Assembly: GCA_030704615.1 (NCBI GenBank)
Contig: CM060732.1
Coordinates: 82,545,171 to 82,609,170 of the forward strand
From: Takakia lepidozioides
Lineage: Eukaryota > Streptophyta > Takakiopsida > Takakiales > Takakiaceae
Reading direction: 5' to 3'
DNA length: 64,000 bases
Below the pieces are notes generated by a model. The model saw only the letters and a list, made by a program, of their open reading frames with translations. It was not told the DNA's origin and ran no database searches. Numbering within the stretch: the stretch's first letter is position 1; each line of letters opens with the position of its first letter. The position numbers and the translations under genes were made by a program. Positions 48,695 to 59,199 of the stretch are shown here, one piece after another.

Positions 48695-48950
48695 TTTCCC
48701 CCCAGAAATATTGTCAAAGCACTTCGCTATATCGACATCAAAAAGCCATCGTAGTGATCATCGCTTATCCAGTAACAAAGCCTTGCTATAGGTGCGATGA
48801 TGGCGATCGGAATTACACTTCACAACGGGATCTACTGCCGCCATATGATATACGGCTTGAACCGCACGGTCAATAATAGTGGGAATCCTTTTATCTGTGG
48901 TGTCGGGCCATACACGATTCATAGGACTCTAGTCTTTCTGAGCCTAACGA
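48695..48950 (-). pseudogene. Group II intron reverse transcriptase remnant (organelle-type)
   Basis: The minus strand reads IPTIIDRAVQAVYHMA, then VDPVVKCNSDRHH (RT0/RT1 region of group II intron-encoded proteins). A stop interrupts, and the same frame then continues with WLFDVDIAKCFDNIS, the RT motif with the first catalytic Asp. Group II maturases of this type sit in plant mitochondrial and plastid introns (family knowledge). In nuclear surroundings it is best explained as a transferred, decayed organelle intron fragment; the SINE copy joins it on the 3' side. Confidence 0.7.
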
Positions 48951-49119
48951 AGAACAAAAAGCAGTTTCAGTTTCCTCAATGCTTGTGTGCCCCCCTCCGG
49001 AGGCGTGGGGCGATGAGAAATCGCTTGTAGTCGCACTAATTGGTCATTTCCATGACATCCTTTCTTTGAACCCAGTTTTTAGTTGTTCTGCGTTAACACA
49101 CCAAAAAACCCTAATTCTT

Positions 49120-49330
49120 TGCCCGGCCTTGGTCCTTGACATTAGAAAGTGCTATGACACGATCGACCGGCACCGCTTAGTCTCGATTCTCCAGGAGGAG
49201 ATCCATGATCAACGGTTTATGGATCCGATATTGAAGCTGTTCAAGGCAGAGGCCGCAGATCGCCTGAAGCGGGAGTCCCACAAGGTAGCTCTGCCAGATC
49301 CCGCCATAGAACCGGATGAAATAAAAGTAA
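49120..49330 (+). pseudogene. matR-like maturase fragment
   Basis: The plus-strand frame contains LVLDIRKCYDTIDRHRLVSI followed by LQEEIHDQRFMDPILKLFKA. This closely resembles the RT domain of the mitochondrial maturase MatR (DIRKC, TIDRHRL and a following acidic KEEI segment, from family knowledge). Upstream and downstream reading is not MatR-like, so only a short piece survives. It lies 170 bases from, and on the opposite strand to, the other group II RT remnant. Nuclear-integrated mitochondrial DNA is the likely origin. Confidence 0.65.
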
Positions 49331-49684
49331 AAACTTATGGATACACCTAGCTTGTTCAACAACTCACAGGTAACTTCGCGAAGGAAAACCCTGTCTGTAG
49401 AGGCTGTTAAGATAGCTGGTAGTGCGATAGACGCGTCTACTGCGGCGGGGGGTACTTGGTCATATCCCGGGTACGTGGATAATTTAAATGAGGCGAATAA
49501 AAGGTGGTATGTGCCCATTATGTAGAGTGGGCTACAACTTGGCTGTATGTACTGTGTACAAACAAAAATAAGCATTCACCTCGGTGGGATGAGGTGAGAG
49601 GCCAAAATGATGAAACCCTGAAAGACTTTATTTACAACATGTACAATGGGTGAACGTGCATAGGATGAGAAGTTCCCCAAAAAT

Positions 49685-49830
49685 GGGGGGGGGGGGGGGG
49701 GGGGAGGAACAAGAAACAAGAGAAGAAAACAAAAAGCTATAGTAAGCTACTCAGCTAGAAGAAAAAAACAAAAGTTATAGTAAGCTACTCAACCAGCGAC
49801 GAAAACAAAAGCTATAGTAAGCTACTCAAG
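49685..49830 (+). repeat. G20 homopolymer and three copies of a 37-bp unit
   Basis: A run of 20 G (49685-49704) precedes three tandem units, each containing aaaacaaaa, gctatagtaagctactca (second copy gttatag), within about 49715-49830. No gene is associated. Confidence 0.8.
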
Positions 49831-49896
49831 CAAAGCGATCCGAGGTGAAAGGGAACCTACCGCCGTGTCATAGATTTCTAGTATAAGAGATTTTTT

Positions 49897-50281
49897 AATT
49901 AGTTGATGGTTCAGGTTCCAAATTTTTATTTTCTAAGAGGGCCCTGCTTGCAGAGCCCACCAAAGGGTGGAAGAAACCAAATAAATTGTATGTCCCTTGG
50001 TGGAGTGTTCTAGAAGGGGGCCCACCGCCTCATCATATGCCCATCCTACCGTAGACGTACAGGTGGGGAATCATGCACTGAAAAAAAAATTAGTTGATGG
50101 TTCAGGTTCCAACTTTTTATTTTCTAAGAGGGCCCTGCTTGCAGAGCCCACCAAAGGGTGGAAGAAACCAAATAAATTGTATGTCCCTTGGTGGAGTTGT
50201 CTAGAAGGGGGCCCACCGCCTCATCATATGCCCATCCTACCGTAGACGTACAGGTGGGGACATCATGCACTGAAAAAAAAA
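49897..50281 (+). repeat. 191-bp tandem duplication
   Basis: tagttgatggttcaggttcc starts at 49900 and again at 50091, and the two following blocks are nearly identical for about 190 bases, each ending in a short poly-A (gcactgaaaaaaaa). Copies differ by a few single-base changes, so the duplication is young. ORFs across it are shadows of the repeat. Confidence 0.9.
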
Positions 50282-50585
50282 AAACCATTGCATGCACTCC
50301 TACCTGCGATCCCATTGGCCACTCCAACCACCTTATAGTGCATGTGTCTACCTCCATCGACCCACATCCTTCCTCTCCAGGCCTCCCTCGGTCCCACTGA
50401 TTGGCTCTTCCCCACAGTGTCTGGGTTGCCTAACCTTCCCAAACTGGCCAAATGAATTGGGGTACATAGTCTATCATTTAAAGTGAAAATTTCTTGACTT
50501 ATCCTTTCGCGCACCATCCGAAATTTTGCCAAATTTGGGCCTCACATATGACCGATGAAAACTCCACATCTCCACAAATGGTCCC

Positions 50586-50730
50586 GGGGGGGGGGGGGGG
50601 GGCTATGTCACTTTGCAAGAGTTTCAGATATTTCTATAGTAAGTATTTAAATATATTTATATTTATTTTAATATATTTATATTTATTTATTTATATTTAT
50701 ATTATATTTATATTTATATATTTATATGCC
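50586..50730 (+). repeat. G17 run and TTTATA-rich microsatellite
   Basis: A run of 17 G lies at 50586-50602 and an imperfect ttatatttat array at about 50640-50730. It is low-complexity sequence without coding content. A further T20 tract lies at 51109-51128, at the 3' end of the minus-strand SINE. Confidence 0.8.
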
Positions 50731-51122
50731 TGAAAAGTTTTTTGGATGGTTTTTCTATCGAACTGTTTTTTTTTTCAGCAAAATTTTTGGAGGAAAAAGT
50801 ACACTTCCTAGTGCAGCACTTACTCATAAAGTTTCGTCCAATTTGGATGAGATCTTGATGCCCATTCGTCTTGAAGGACCCCTTGTGGGTCGAAAGTATA
50901 AACTGCATTTTATTTTTCCTGGATTTTATTTTTGGGAGGGAAGAATTTCTTGGATGCAAAATCCCTAAGTTTCCAAACACATCCATTCATTGGCAAGCTT
51001 CCATTTTGAGGCCATTTCCAGGGTCAGATTGGGCTTGCCCTAGGTTAGGTTTTTGATTTTCCTTCCATGTGGGCATTTTCCTTCCATGTGGGCCTACGGC
51101 CTCCACCCTTTTTTTTTTTTTT

Positions 51123-51290
51123 TTTTTTAATTATGACGCCCTCCCCAAGGAAGTGTAAATGATAGTGTCTCTTGACCCCGAAGGGCTACTGCCTTCCAAA
51201 AGGAAGGTGGACACATGTATGACACCAAGCAGTGGATTGAGAGGTTGTATGTGCCGCCATTACCACTGGGCTACGACCCATATAGTACAA
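51123..51290 (-). mobile_element. tRNA-derived SINE, copy 4 (nearly complete)
   Basis: On the minus strand it starts gggtcgtagcccagtggtaa (A box), then has a degenerate B-box region, ggtgtcatacatgtgtccac, ggaaggcagtagcccttcgg, gagacactatcattt and ggggagggcgtcat. A poly-A tail (the T tract at 51109-51128 on the plus strand) follows. This copy best defines the family's 3' end. Confidence 0.7.
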
Positions 51291-51374
51291 GCAGCCAATG
51301 TGGGAGGGTTTGCCATTGAATGCTAATAAAGTTTGGGGCCATGTATGCAGATTTGGGCGGATTTGGTGAGTGAA

Positions 51375-51530
51375 ATGCGATATCGAAGCTAAGGCACAAT
51401 GATACCTTACAAGTCATTGGGTTCAAAGCCACATAGCTGTATGTCATCCATTATGTCCGAAAAGGGAGGCGCCTCATTTAGAGAGAAAGGAAGTCTCCTC
51501 TGGAAGTAGACGTAATTTATGGTTTCACTT
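51375..51530 (+). mobile_element. tRNA-derived SINE, copy 5 (diverged)
   Basis: It has a B-box-like gggttcaaagcc (about 51419), then tgtatgtcatcca, gaaaggaagtctcctctgga and taatttatggtttcac, parallel to the other copies but weaker. The A box is eroded. Confidence 0.4.
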
Positions 51531-52360
51531 CATCTTAAAAAACAGTTTTCAAAAACATCTCACCAGTGGCATGCAACTCCCTAAACTTGCAAGTAAGGTG
51601 GCCCGGCCCTATCCATTGAGGTGAATGCAAACGTGAAACCTTGTTAGCTACGTTTCAGCAGGGCTTGCTCTTAGGATCCCATCCCTCATGTGCCTGCCAC
51701 CCGTATTATAGATTAAAGCATTAAAAGATTAATAATGTGGTAAAAACTATTGGTAGTGTGGTGGTTGAATGTATTGGTAGTTTTGAAAATGTTAAAAAAA
51801 TTCAATAGAGTTATCCGTTATGGAGGGTGAGTTAGGCTAGGTTGGCCAAAAGATGAGCTAAAGTGTAATAAATGTCAAAAGAGCAGGTGAGCAAAGTACA
51901 AGGGAGGGAAAAAAAAAACCAAACTCACAATTCCCAGAAATGAGCGTAAAACATGTTTCATCCTATATTTGGTTTTTGACATTCCTCTCCAGGTACGCGG
52001 TACGCGACGATGCGTGGAACGAAGTTGGGCAAGAAGGTTGGGGTGGGGGCCAAGCGGTCCATGCTGACATGAGGCTAACAAGTGCGCACCTTGGACGTGG
52101 GCCCGCTCGCCCATCTCTAGTTCCTCTTTTGGTACTGCATCTGCCCGACTTAACAGATATGCGCAAAGTACCCCCAAGAGGCATTGTGGGGATGTATGGA
52201 GGTGCGGTTTGGAGGGTGACTTAACGGATAATTTTAATATTGGATAGATGTGTCACATTGAATGATCATAATTGATTGACATAAAGGAATCAAGATCCCC
52301 CTCTGTTCCTCCCCTCCCCTACTTGTTCCCAGTCTTGCTCATTTGTCTTTGTTCTCATCC
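51531..52360. other. No gene recognised
   Basis: Short overlapping ORFs at 51875-52224 have no family resemblance. No element ends were recognised. Confidence 0.4.
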
Positions 52361-52364
52361 TCGA

Positions 52365-52442
52365 CAGCAGCGGCAGCAGCACAATTGATAGAACAAGACG
52401 CTGCTAATGAAGGTACCTTCTTCAATACATTTCACCCTGTTT
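52365..52442 (+). repeat. Fragment of the PDF-gene tail repeat
   Basis: The stretch agcagcggcagcagcacaat tgatag through ggtaccttcttcaatacatttcaccctgtttt matches the segment after the PDF half-motif at 54228-54303 and the minus-strand copies near 22900 and 23550. Only the tail, not the PDF core, is present. Confidence 0.55.
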
Positions 52443-53079
52443 TGAGGCTACATCAAACAACATCCTACGAGTACATTTCTCTTTGAGCCTGCTGTGGAAG
52501 TAATAAGTTTGTATCTTTTTCTTATTACATTTTGAAAAGGGGCAGCCCCTATAGTTCTTTGGTTCTGTTTCCGTTCTTTTCCCTCAGGCTACGGCAAACA
52601 ACATCTTATCATTCTGTTCTTGTCCCTCATGCCTATTGGTCTTCCCATGACGTTAAAACTTCTTTCTGTCTGTCTTTAGCTCTATCTGTTCCTTCCCTCT
52701 ACTGGTTGCTTTTATTCTTATGCGAGCTTTAAGGAATGGAATAAATCAGATTTTAATCTTCCAATACCCTCTAGCCATGACCTGTAGTGTTGCTCTTTCA
52801 CATTAATTTACAACAGTCTCGTGATGACTGACAGCCACCCCCACATCCCACACCACAGGGTCATATCAGTGGTGGATGCCTGAACTCATTCAAATTATAC
52901 CGTAAGGTTATACTCGACTCCCTCACCACCTTTAAAAGCTCATCCTTTTTGTTGGCACTTACCTTATCTTTGTACATCCAGGGGCAGTGTTTTTTCAGCA
53001 AACGTTCATTCCCTTGGTGCTCTGCTTCCTTCCCTCCACATAGGGACAATCCCAGGAACACTTCTCTCCACCATTACAA

Positions 53080-53393
53080 AAGGGGAACAGTGTTTTATGT
53101 CACCAGCTCAAAGTGCTTCATCTGTTTTGGCACACTTAGGAATCATTGGAGGGGCTCTGTTGTCAGTCCATGCTACGGGCTTTTTCCTTGGGTATGTTGC
53201 TGCTCTATTGAAAGTAATTAATAGTCTTCATTTGGGTTTATTCCCCGACTCATTTCCTAAGTTGGGCTTGTCTTGTGTTTCTACACTCCATGAGCTGTTT
53301 TACCCATACTGATGTGCCATGTGCTTTAACCGGCAGGTATGTGGTTGCCTTACTAGCAGGATTGAGTCACAGCGTCGTGCTATCTCAATTGAG
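53080..53393 (+). pseudogene. BASS (bile acid:sodium symporter) family exon fragments
   Basis: One exon-like frame (about 53094-53218) reads QSASSVLAHLGIIGGALLSV then HATGFFLGYVAALL, a hydrophobic segment like those of plant BASS carriers. After a cag acceptor, 53338-53393 encodes CGLTSRIESQRRAISIE and ends at a GT donor; the ISIE end matches the start of the conserved ISIEVGMQNS motif of the family. No exon for the continuation was found, and the N-terminal half is absent, so this is a genomic fragment, intron included, not a working gene. Confidence 0.45.
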
Positions 53394-53829
53394 GTACTCT
53401 TTCTCTGATCTTGTTGCTTGCACTGTATAGAGGATCTAAGCTTCAACATTAGAATAATGGATTTGATGATGTATATCAGGGAGATATGATTGAAATGCAG
53501 GGCAGTGCCTTTTTTCTAGGTCTGAGAGTTATGAGGGCTTTTCTCTGTGATCTAACATTGTCCTCTGTAACATACGATGCCCTTATCTTGACACGAAGTA
53601 AAAAAACAGAACTTGCTTCAAGTGGAGAGCTTTAGTTATAACAAAAATGCTAGTGAGTTCTCACCATCTACTGATAGATCCCTTAAACTTAGTGCTTGAA
53701 GTATCACACAGATAGTGAATACTCATTTCCATTGTTGGATCTCAATCTCCATGGTAATTGCCTGTCACTGAAATGATATGAAACTACACCAGAGGAAGGT
53801 TGGTTTGCACACCCATTATATTCTGCTAT

Positions 53830-54310
53830 CAGAGTCAACCCTGAAATTTGATGTCGAACTCTGCAAGCTGAGGAGAATTAGCTCTGGAATGAATACGTTT
53901 CCAACCCCAATCAATGGTGGAACAATCAAGGCAAAAATGTGAATGTCTGTTGGAAGCAGACGCAAGTCAGCATAGGAATTAGTATGATAAGTAGGGTTGG
54001 GGTGTTTGTTGGAACAATTCTAGGCTGTCATTGTCAGCAGGCTAGCAGCAAGGCAAGGATATATGCATGATTTGTGCAGAGGCATGGAATAGCTTAAGGG
54101 GCAGGGATAGAGTGTGGGTCCAGATTCATCCAAGAGGACTGGATTTCAAGCTCCAGATTACCTATGATTCCATGTGGAAGGATAGCTACAAGAAACCTGC
54201 ATGGGTAAATGGTCAACTGGAAGCTGCAACAGCAGCGGCACTATTGATAAAATCAGGCACTAGTAATCAAGGCACCTTCTTCAACACAATTCACCCTGTT
54301 TTTCCCTCTA
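53830..54310 (+). pseudogene. Dispersed PDF-motif (OSB-like) fragment, copy A
   Basis: It contains a degraded first half (ccaatcaatggtggaacaat near 53910) and a well-kept second half at about 54110-54260 reading WVQIHPRGLDFKLQITYDSM, then KDSYKKPAWVNGQLEAA. The order, and the intron-like stretch between them, match the minus-strand cluster at 22.9-24.1 kb. It is isolated from any OB-fold sequence and so is a transposed or duplicated piece. Confidence 0.6.
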
Positions 54311-54339
54311 ATCAAAATCGGCCCTAACTTTTCATGTTG

Positions 54340-54775
54340 AATTCTGCAAGTTAGCTGGTTGAGTGAACCTTTGATAGTTTGGAGTGACTTTGACATGATA
54401 CTGCCAATGTGACAACAGGAAAGTATCCACAAACAGGTAACAAAGATGAGGAGAAACTGTGGAATGAATTCTTTCTGACCCCAGTCAATGGTGGGACACC
54501 GAGGCAAAAAGGTGAATGTCTGTTTGATTACAGGAGAGTAGCATACGCAATTCAGTATAGAACTAGTGTAATAAGCTGAGTTGGGTGTTTCCTAGAACAA
54601 ATTAGGCTATCATTATCAGCTGCAAGGCAAGGATGTATGCATGATTTGTGTAGAGGCATGGATAGCTGAAGGAGCAGGGATAAAGTGTGGGTCCAGATTC
54701 ATCCAAGAGGGCCAGATTTCAAGCTCCAGATTACCTATGATTCCCTGTGGAAGGATAAATGGTCATTTTCTTGTT
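54340..54775 (+). pseudogene. Dispersed PDF-motif fragment, copy B
   Basis: The second tandem copy has ccccagtcaatggtgggaca (PSQWWD region, about 54478) preceded by stops in frame. It then has the intron-like stretch and atccaagagggccagatttc (PDF core, about 54701), cut off after ctgtggaaggataaatgg. Together with copy A it reproduces the tandem arrangement seen at 22.9-24.1 kb. Confidence 0.55.
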
Positions 54776-55269
54776 GCGGTAGTGCTTAGCAACATCGTGC
54801 TTGAACAATGAAATATATTTTTGGAATATATATACTATATAGGCAGATTGGTTCGAACACCATGTCAGTGTCTGATGTTTTAACATCCAATATCGTTCGA
54901 AGGTGCAATGTCCTCTGAGGTTGTGTTGTGGTGTTTCTATGGATGGCATCTTTGATTGTAGTTATGTTTGTCATATTGTATCATGTTGTATCATGTCTTT
55001 GCCACTCTTTGCATCTGCCAGCAGGGTTGGGGGTCGATTCTTTGGTCATTGGAAGATTAATGCATGTTGTCTTTCCCTGCAGAGGGGTTGTGTCTTGGTA
55101 TAGATGGCCTTTCCTCTTTGCCAATTGTTGTGCTTATGAGAGTTCCACATGGTTTATTAAATTTCATATTAATTTAATTTAATTTAATATCAAAATTAGT
55201 ATTTTAAAATTAAATAATATTTAATAAATTATAAAATCTACATGATCAATGGGTGTCAGTCACACCTGC

Positions 55270-55681
55270 TCCAAGAAGACCACGTGCCATCTGTAGCTTG
55301 TAGTATTGTTATAGTGATATAGTCATACCCATAGTCGTGTAGTCATAAAGATATGACTACTCGACACTGCACCATCAGGCGATGAATACACATGTCAAAT
55401 CCCAAGGATCCCATGTGTCACGCAGAGGCTTCTCCATGTAGGCGCAATGCTGTAGTGATGTAGTTGTAACCTCAGTCATAACTTACAGTCGTGTAGATAT
55501 TTTTGTTATGACTATCCCACGCCACGTCCTCAGTGACGACCATGACTTCGCACTTATCACTCCGCAGTCATGGTAGAACTGACTTCGTGTTTGTCATTGC
55601 AGAGTGAGGTAGTCATAAAAGCACTTATCACTGCAAATGCAGTGATATACATAGTCATAAAAACGTTAATCTGTACTAGTG
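55270..55681 (+). mobile_element. CACTA-type terminus with tagtcat subterminal repeats
   Basis: The stretch is dense in gtagtcata/tatgacta words and ends gtcataaaaacgttaatctg followed by tactagtg at 55681. This end is similar to the inverse of the CACTACAAGAGATGAGCG terminus at 60976. CACTA elements have CACTA-starting ends and subterminal repeats. The partner end of this copy was not found upstream in the window. Confidence 0.5.
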
Positions 55682-55701
55682 GACGTAGATGTTGAATTGT
55701 C

Positions 55702-57130
55702 TTGTTCAGTAGAAGACATGGTTGGTATGGACCTAACGTTGTGATTTCAAAATCTGAGAGGTCAGATTATGATGATTCAGAGTCCGATTTTGATGCGGAA
55801 TGGGAGGTAAGAACTAACCACATGCCTCTGTTGTGGATTATCATCTATGGGACTTCTATGTGGATACCAGAAACCCCAACCATGAAGCATCTAGCGAGAC
55901 AATTCAATTGGGTGATGATATAACCACCCCAGTTGATTTTTTCAACTTGCAGTTATGACCAGCCGCTGATTGCTCTCATGAGAAAAATCTAGTATACACA
56001 AACAAACTTGTATGCACAAGGTGTGAACGCTTAGGTAAGCGGAAGGGGATGAAGATGTGGTATCATTTGCATGTGAAGGAGATGAGAGCTTTGCCGCCTA
56101 TCCATATTTTCATGGGGATAAAGAAATTGCCTAACAGTAAGTTGTAATATTGAAGCTAACCATGATTTCTTCAAGTGTGATACAATCAACATAATTATGG
56201 CCAAGAACAGGTGGGAGGCAATCTTGCGGTTCCTCCACCTTGTTGACAATGCAATTGTAGTTGTAGACAGTGGAGATCCCGGGTACGATAAACTGGCCAA
56301 AATTGCAAAATGGTTGGTTGACGCACAAAATGCCTTATATGCTCAGTATAATCAGCTTGAACAAAACCTGTGCATCGACGAGATGATGGTAAAGTAGAAG
56401 GAAAAATATTGTAATTTGCAGCAATATATAGCCAATATGTTGCCTTGCAAATGCTAAAAATACGTTCAGTTCAACTTGCAAACCCCATTCAACTCAACAT
56501 CAAGCCCACATTGACATGACAGAAAATTGAAATGTACCTAGGAAGAGATGATGGGGTGGACTTGAGTCATGGGCATGGGCTATTCGGTTGTGTCATGACT
56601 CATTTCTGACTTTGAAAGTAAAGGGCACGTAGTCCACTATGGACAATTTCTTCTATATCTCTAGCTGTGTTCTCTTCTACGACTTGGCACAGAAAGACAT
56701 CTATGCAACTGGCACAGTAAAACGTTACGGGTGGGATTTCCTAGTTGTCTGGATTTGGGCAAAAGAAAGGCAAAAAGCGAGGCTGCAATGGCGCATGCAT
56801 ATTTCTGGCAAGATAGCTGATTTGACATGATTTGATAGGAAATGTGTTCACTTGCATAGATCTACTGTTGTCAGACGTGTTGATCCAGATTGTTTTATAT
56901 GTGGCTTACCGCCTTGTGTCCACCTCCCCGTGGGAAGCACTACCAAGAACATATGAGGGGGTGGATATGCAGGACCAATTGCATGGGTATTATAGTGTGA
57001 AAACCCGGGATCACAAATATTGGTGGCACAGGGTGTACTTTCACTTTGTTGACACTTGTAGTTTGGTGCTCATGCCTATATCATGTACCATTAACAATTC
57101 ATGGCAGCAAGGAGTCACACCCCTCGGTCA
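55702..57130 (+). pseudogene. Decayed piggyBac transposase
   Basis: Frames in order resemble the PGBD/piggyBac DDE transposase: an acidic N-terminal segment (SDYDDSESDFDAEWE), MAKNRWEAILRFLHLVDNA (about 56197), YDKLAKIAKWLVDA and LEQNLCIDEMMVK (with the IDE acidic residues), VDNFF-like MDNFF and YDLAQKDIYATGTVKR (about 56639), and VDMQDQLHGYYSVKTR with DHKYWWHRVYFHFVDTC (about 56964-57060). Several stops and frame changes separate the blocks, so it cannot make a full transposase. Flanking TTAA ends were not identified. Confidence 0.75.
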
Positions 57131-57959
57131 CATCTGCTAAATTTCAGTTTAGAGGTGGATAATGGATTGATTGGTGGGTGGATTGGTCCTAGGAGAACAG
57201 ATGTGCAAGGGGCGTGTATATTGAACACCGGGGCACTCCACTTCTCCATGAAAAGTAGTAGGAGAATGAAGTGTGTTTCCAGTGGTGCAATACAAAAGTG
57301 TTTCTGCTATGTATGTGGAGATGTCTCCATTTTCTTGGGGGCATGCTTTGTCAAACGTCACAGTGGATCGTGATGTATGTGAGCCTTCTTTTATTGACCT
57401 GACCATATTTGTTTGCTGCTGCAGAGATGAGGCAACTGTTCTGAATGAGGGAGTACCCTCATTTCTTTTATTTTCTACTGTTATGGGGTTTGTACTTGTG
57501 TTCAAATAGTATGGATTGTCTAGGTGTTAGTTGGTACATGCTTATGCTGGCTTTGAAGAGGACTTACTAGAAGGGGTAGACGTTGTTTTGAACAGAGTTG
57601 CAGGTTGTAGAGTCACTTGGATAGTATGCAATGTAATATATGACCACAATTTGGGGATCGATCAATTGGTTTGGGATTGGAGTTCCTGGATTCTAGTTTT
57701 TTGCTTGTTAATATGTCTGACTTGTTGTTGTGGTTTGTATGTAGGTTGCTGCATGTAATCTGCAGGTGGTGGGTATATACCAGTGTTGTACTAGTATGTG
57801 ATAGTCGGCCGGGGTATGTGCAAGGTAAGGGTATGCTAGAACCAACCTGGCTGGTATGTTCTGCAGCCTATATCCCGGGTGTGTGTAGAGCTTAGGGTTT
57901 AGGGTTCCAAACATATCCATACTGATACATACTAGTCACACGTCGCACAGGGGCCCCGC

Positions 57960-59195
57960 CCTAGCGTTGCGACGTCGGGGAATTGCAACGCATCGTGCCA
58001 CAACGTCGCCGGATTCGGGGCGTGACCGTCACCGCGATGGGGGGTTGCGACGCTTGGGCGTCGCCGCCATGCTTTGCGAAGCTCCTGGGAGGCAGCGACG
58101 TCGCGGAGTCGCAACACCCCCTCCCACTTAGGCGTCCCCCGCCAGCGTATTGAGGGGTTGTGACGCCCCCCGGGAGGCTGCGACGCTAGGGAATCGCAAC
58201 GGCGTCGCCGGGGGGAGGCCAGGGGGTTGTTTTTTTTTTTTTTTTTTTTTTTTTTTTCCCCCTCTTCCAGGCATTGCGACTCCCCGCCGTCGGTAAAGCA
58301 TCGCTGGGCTGCCCGACTGTGACCCACGAGCTGGGGCTGTGGCGCTGCGTGTCGTCCCGGCGACGCCGTTGCAATTCCCTGCGTTCGCAGCCTCCTGGAG
58401 GCATCGCAACCCCCCTAGCGCTAGAACTTAGGCCCTTGATATATATTTGTCCTTCATAACTCTGGGGACAAGTCTCAGTGCAAATTAATCCAGCTGTGAG
58501 TGCTCTTACGTAGTACTCATAATCTGTACCATCTACGATCACATAATGATATGATTGAGATAGTGTGGTAGTCACCAGGAGTTACATCTTGATATGTAGA
58601 TATATACTTAGACTGCTTTTTGTGATACATAGATGTATCGTATATATGTGTTGGTTAGTGTGTAGTGTCTTAAAAATGTTATAACGTAGAGTCCTAGGTT
58701 CAAATATGCATTGCTTAATATATGTAGAACATTGTATGAACTGCCATTGGACAACACCGGACTCAATGGTCAACTAGTTTTTGAAATTCAAATTCAAATT
58801 TTCCCAATTTTCCTACCTAAATTCAAATGTACCCCACTAAACTTCGACGTCCGGGGGTCGCACTTTGCGTCTACCAGACGTTGCTAATGCGGCGTCGCAG
58901 AAAAAATGGATTTTGTTTTTTGTATTTTTTGTGTGTTTAAAAAATAAATAAAAATTAAGTCGCGCCGGCGCCGCGGTGTCGCAGATCGCGGCCTATCGTG
59001 GCCGGGGGGTCCGGGGTTTTAGCGATTCCCCGAGGTCGCTAATTAGCGACATTCCGAGAGCGACGTCAGTCTGACGTCGCTGTGACTTCCCGACGTCGCA
59101 AAACGTCCATGTTGCGCCCCGGGCGCCATAGAGTATTTTCGTCACAAATCGCGGCGGTTGGAGGTCGCTGGGGCATCGCTACAAATGCAGTAGTG
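57960..59195 (+). mobile_element. CpG-rich element with GTCGC subterminal repeats
   Basis: Two very GC-rich blocks (57960-58435 and 58840-59190) are packed with gacgtcgc, gtcgc and gcgac words in otherwise AT-rich DNA. The right block ends gctacaaatgcagtagtg (59178-59195), a CACTA-like terminus. The left terminus was not resolved. A T28 tract lies at 58230-58257. No transposase frame is seen, so it is probably a non-autonomous CACTA-type element or a pair of ends. Confidence 0.5.
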
Positions 59196-59199
59196 ATCT

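Noticed and set aside
49130-49230. Telomerase reverse transcriptase motif A
   Set aside because: DxxKCYDTI resembles TERT, but the RKCYDTIDRHRL sequence and the following EEI segment fit MatR much better, and a second group II RT piece lies next to it.
51109-51290. Possible tRNA gene on the minus strand
   Set aside because: A and B boxes are present, but the sequence cannot form a full cloverleaf and the body matches the SINE copies.
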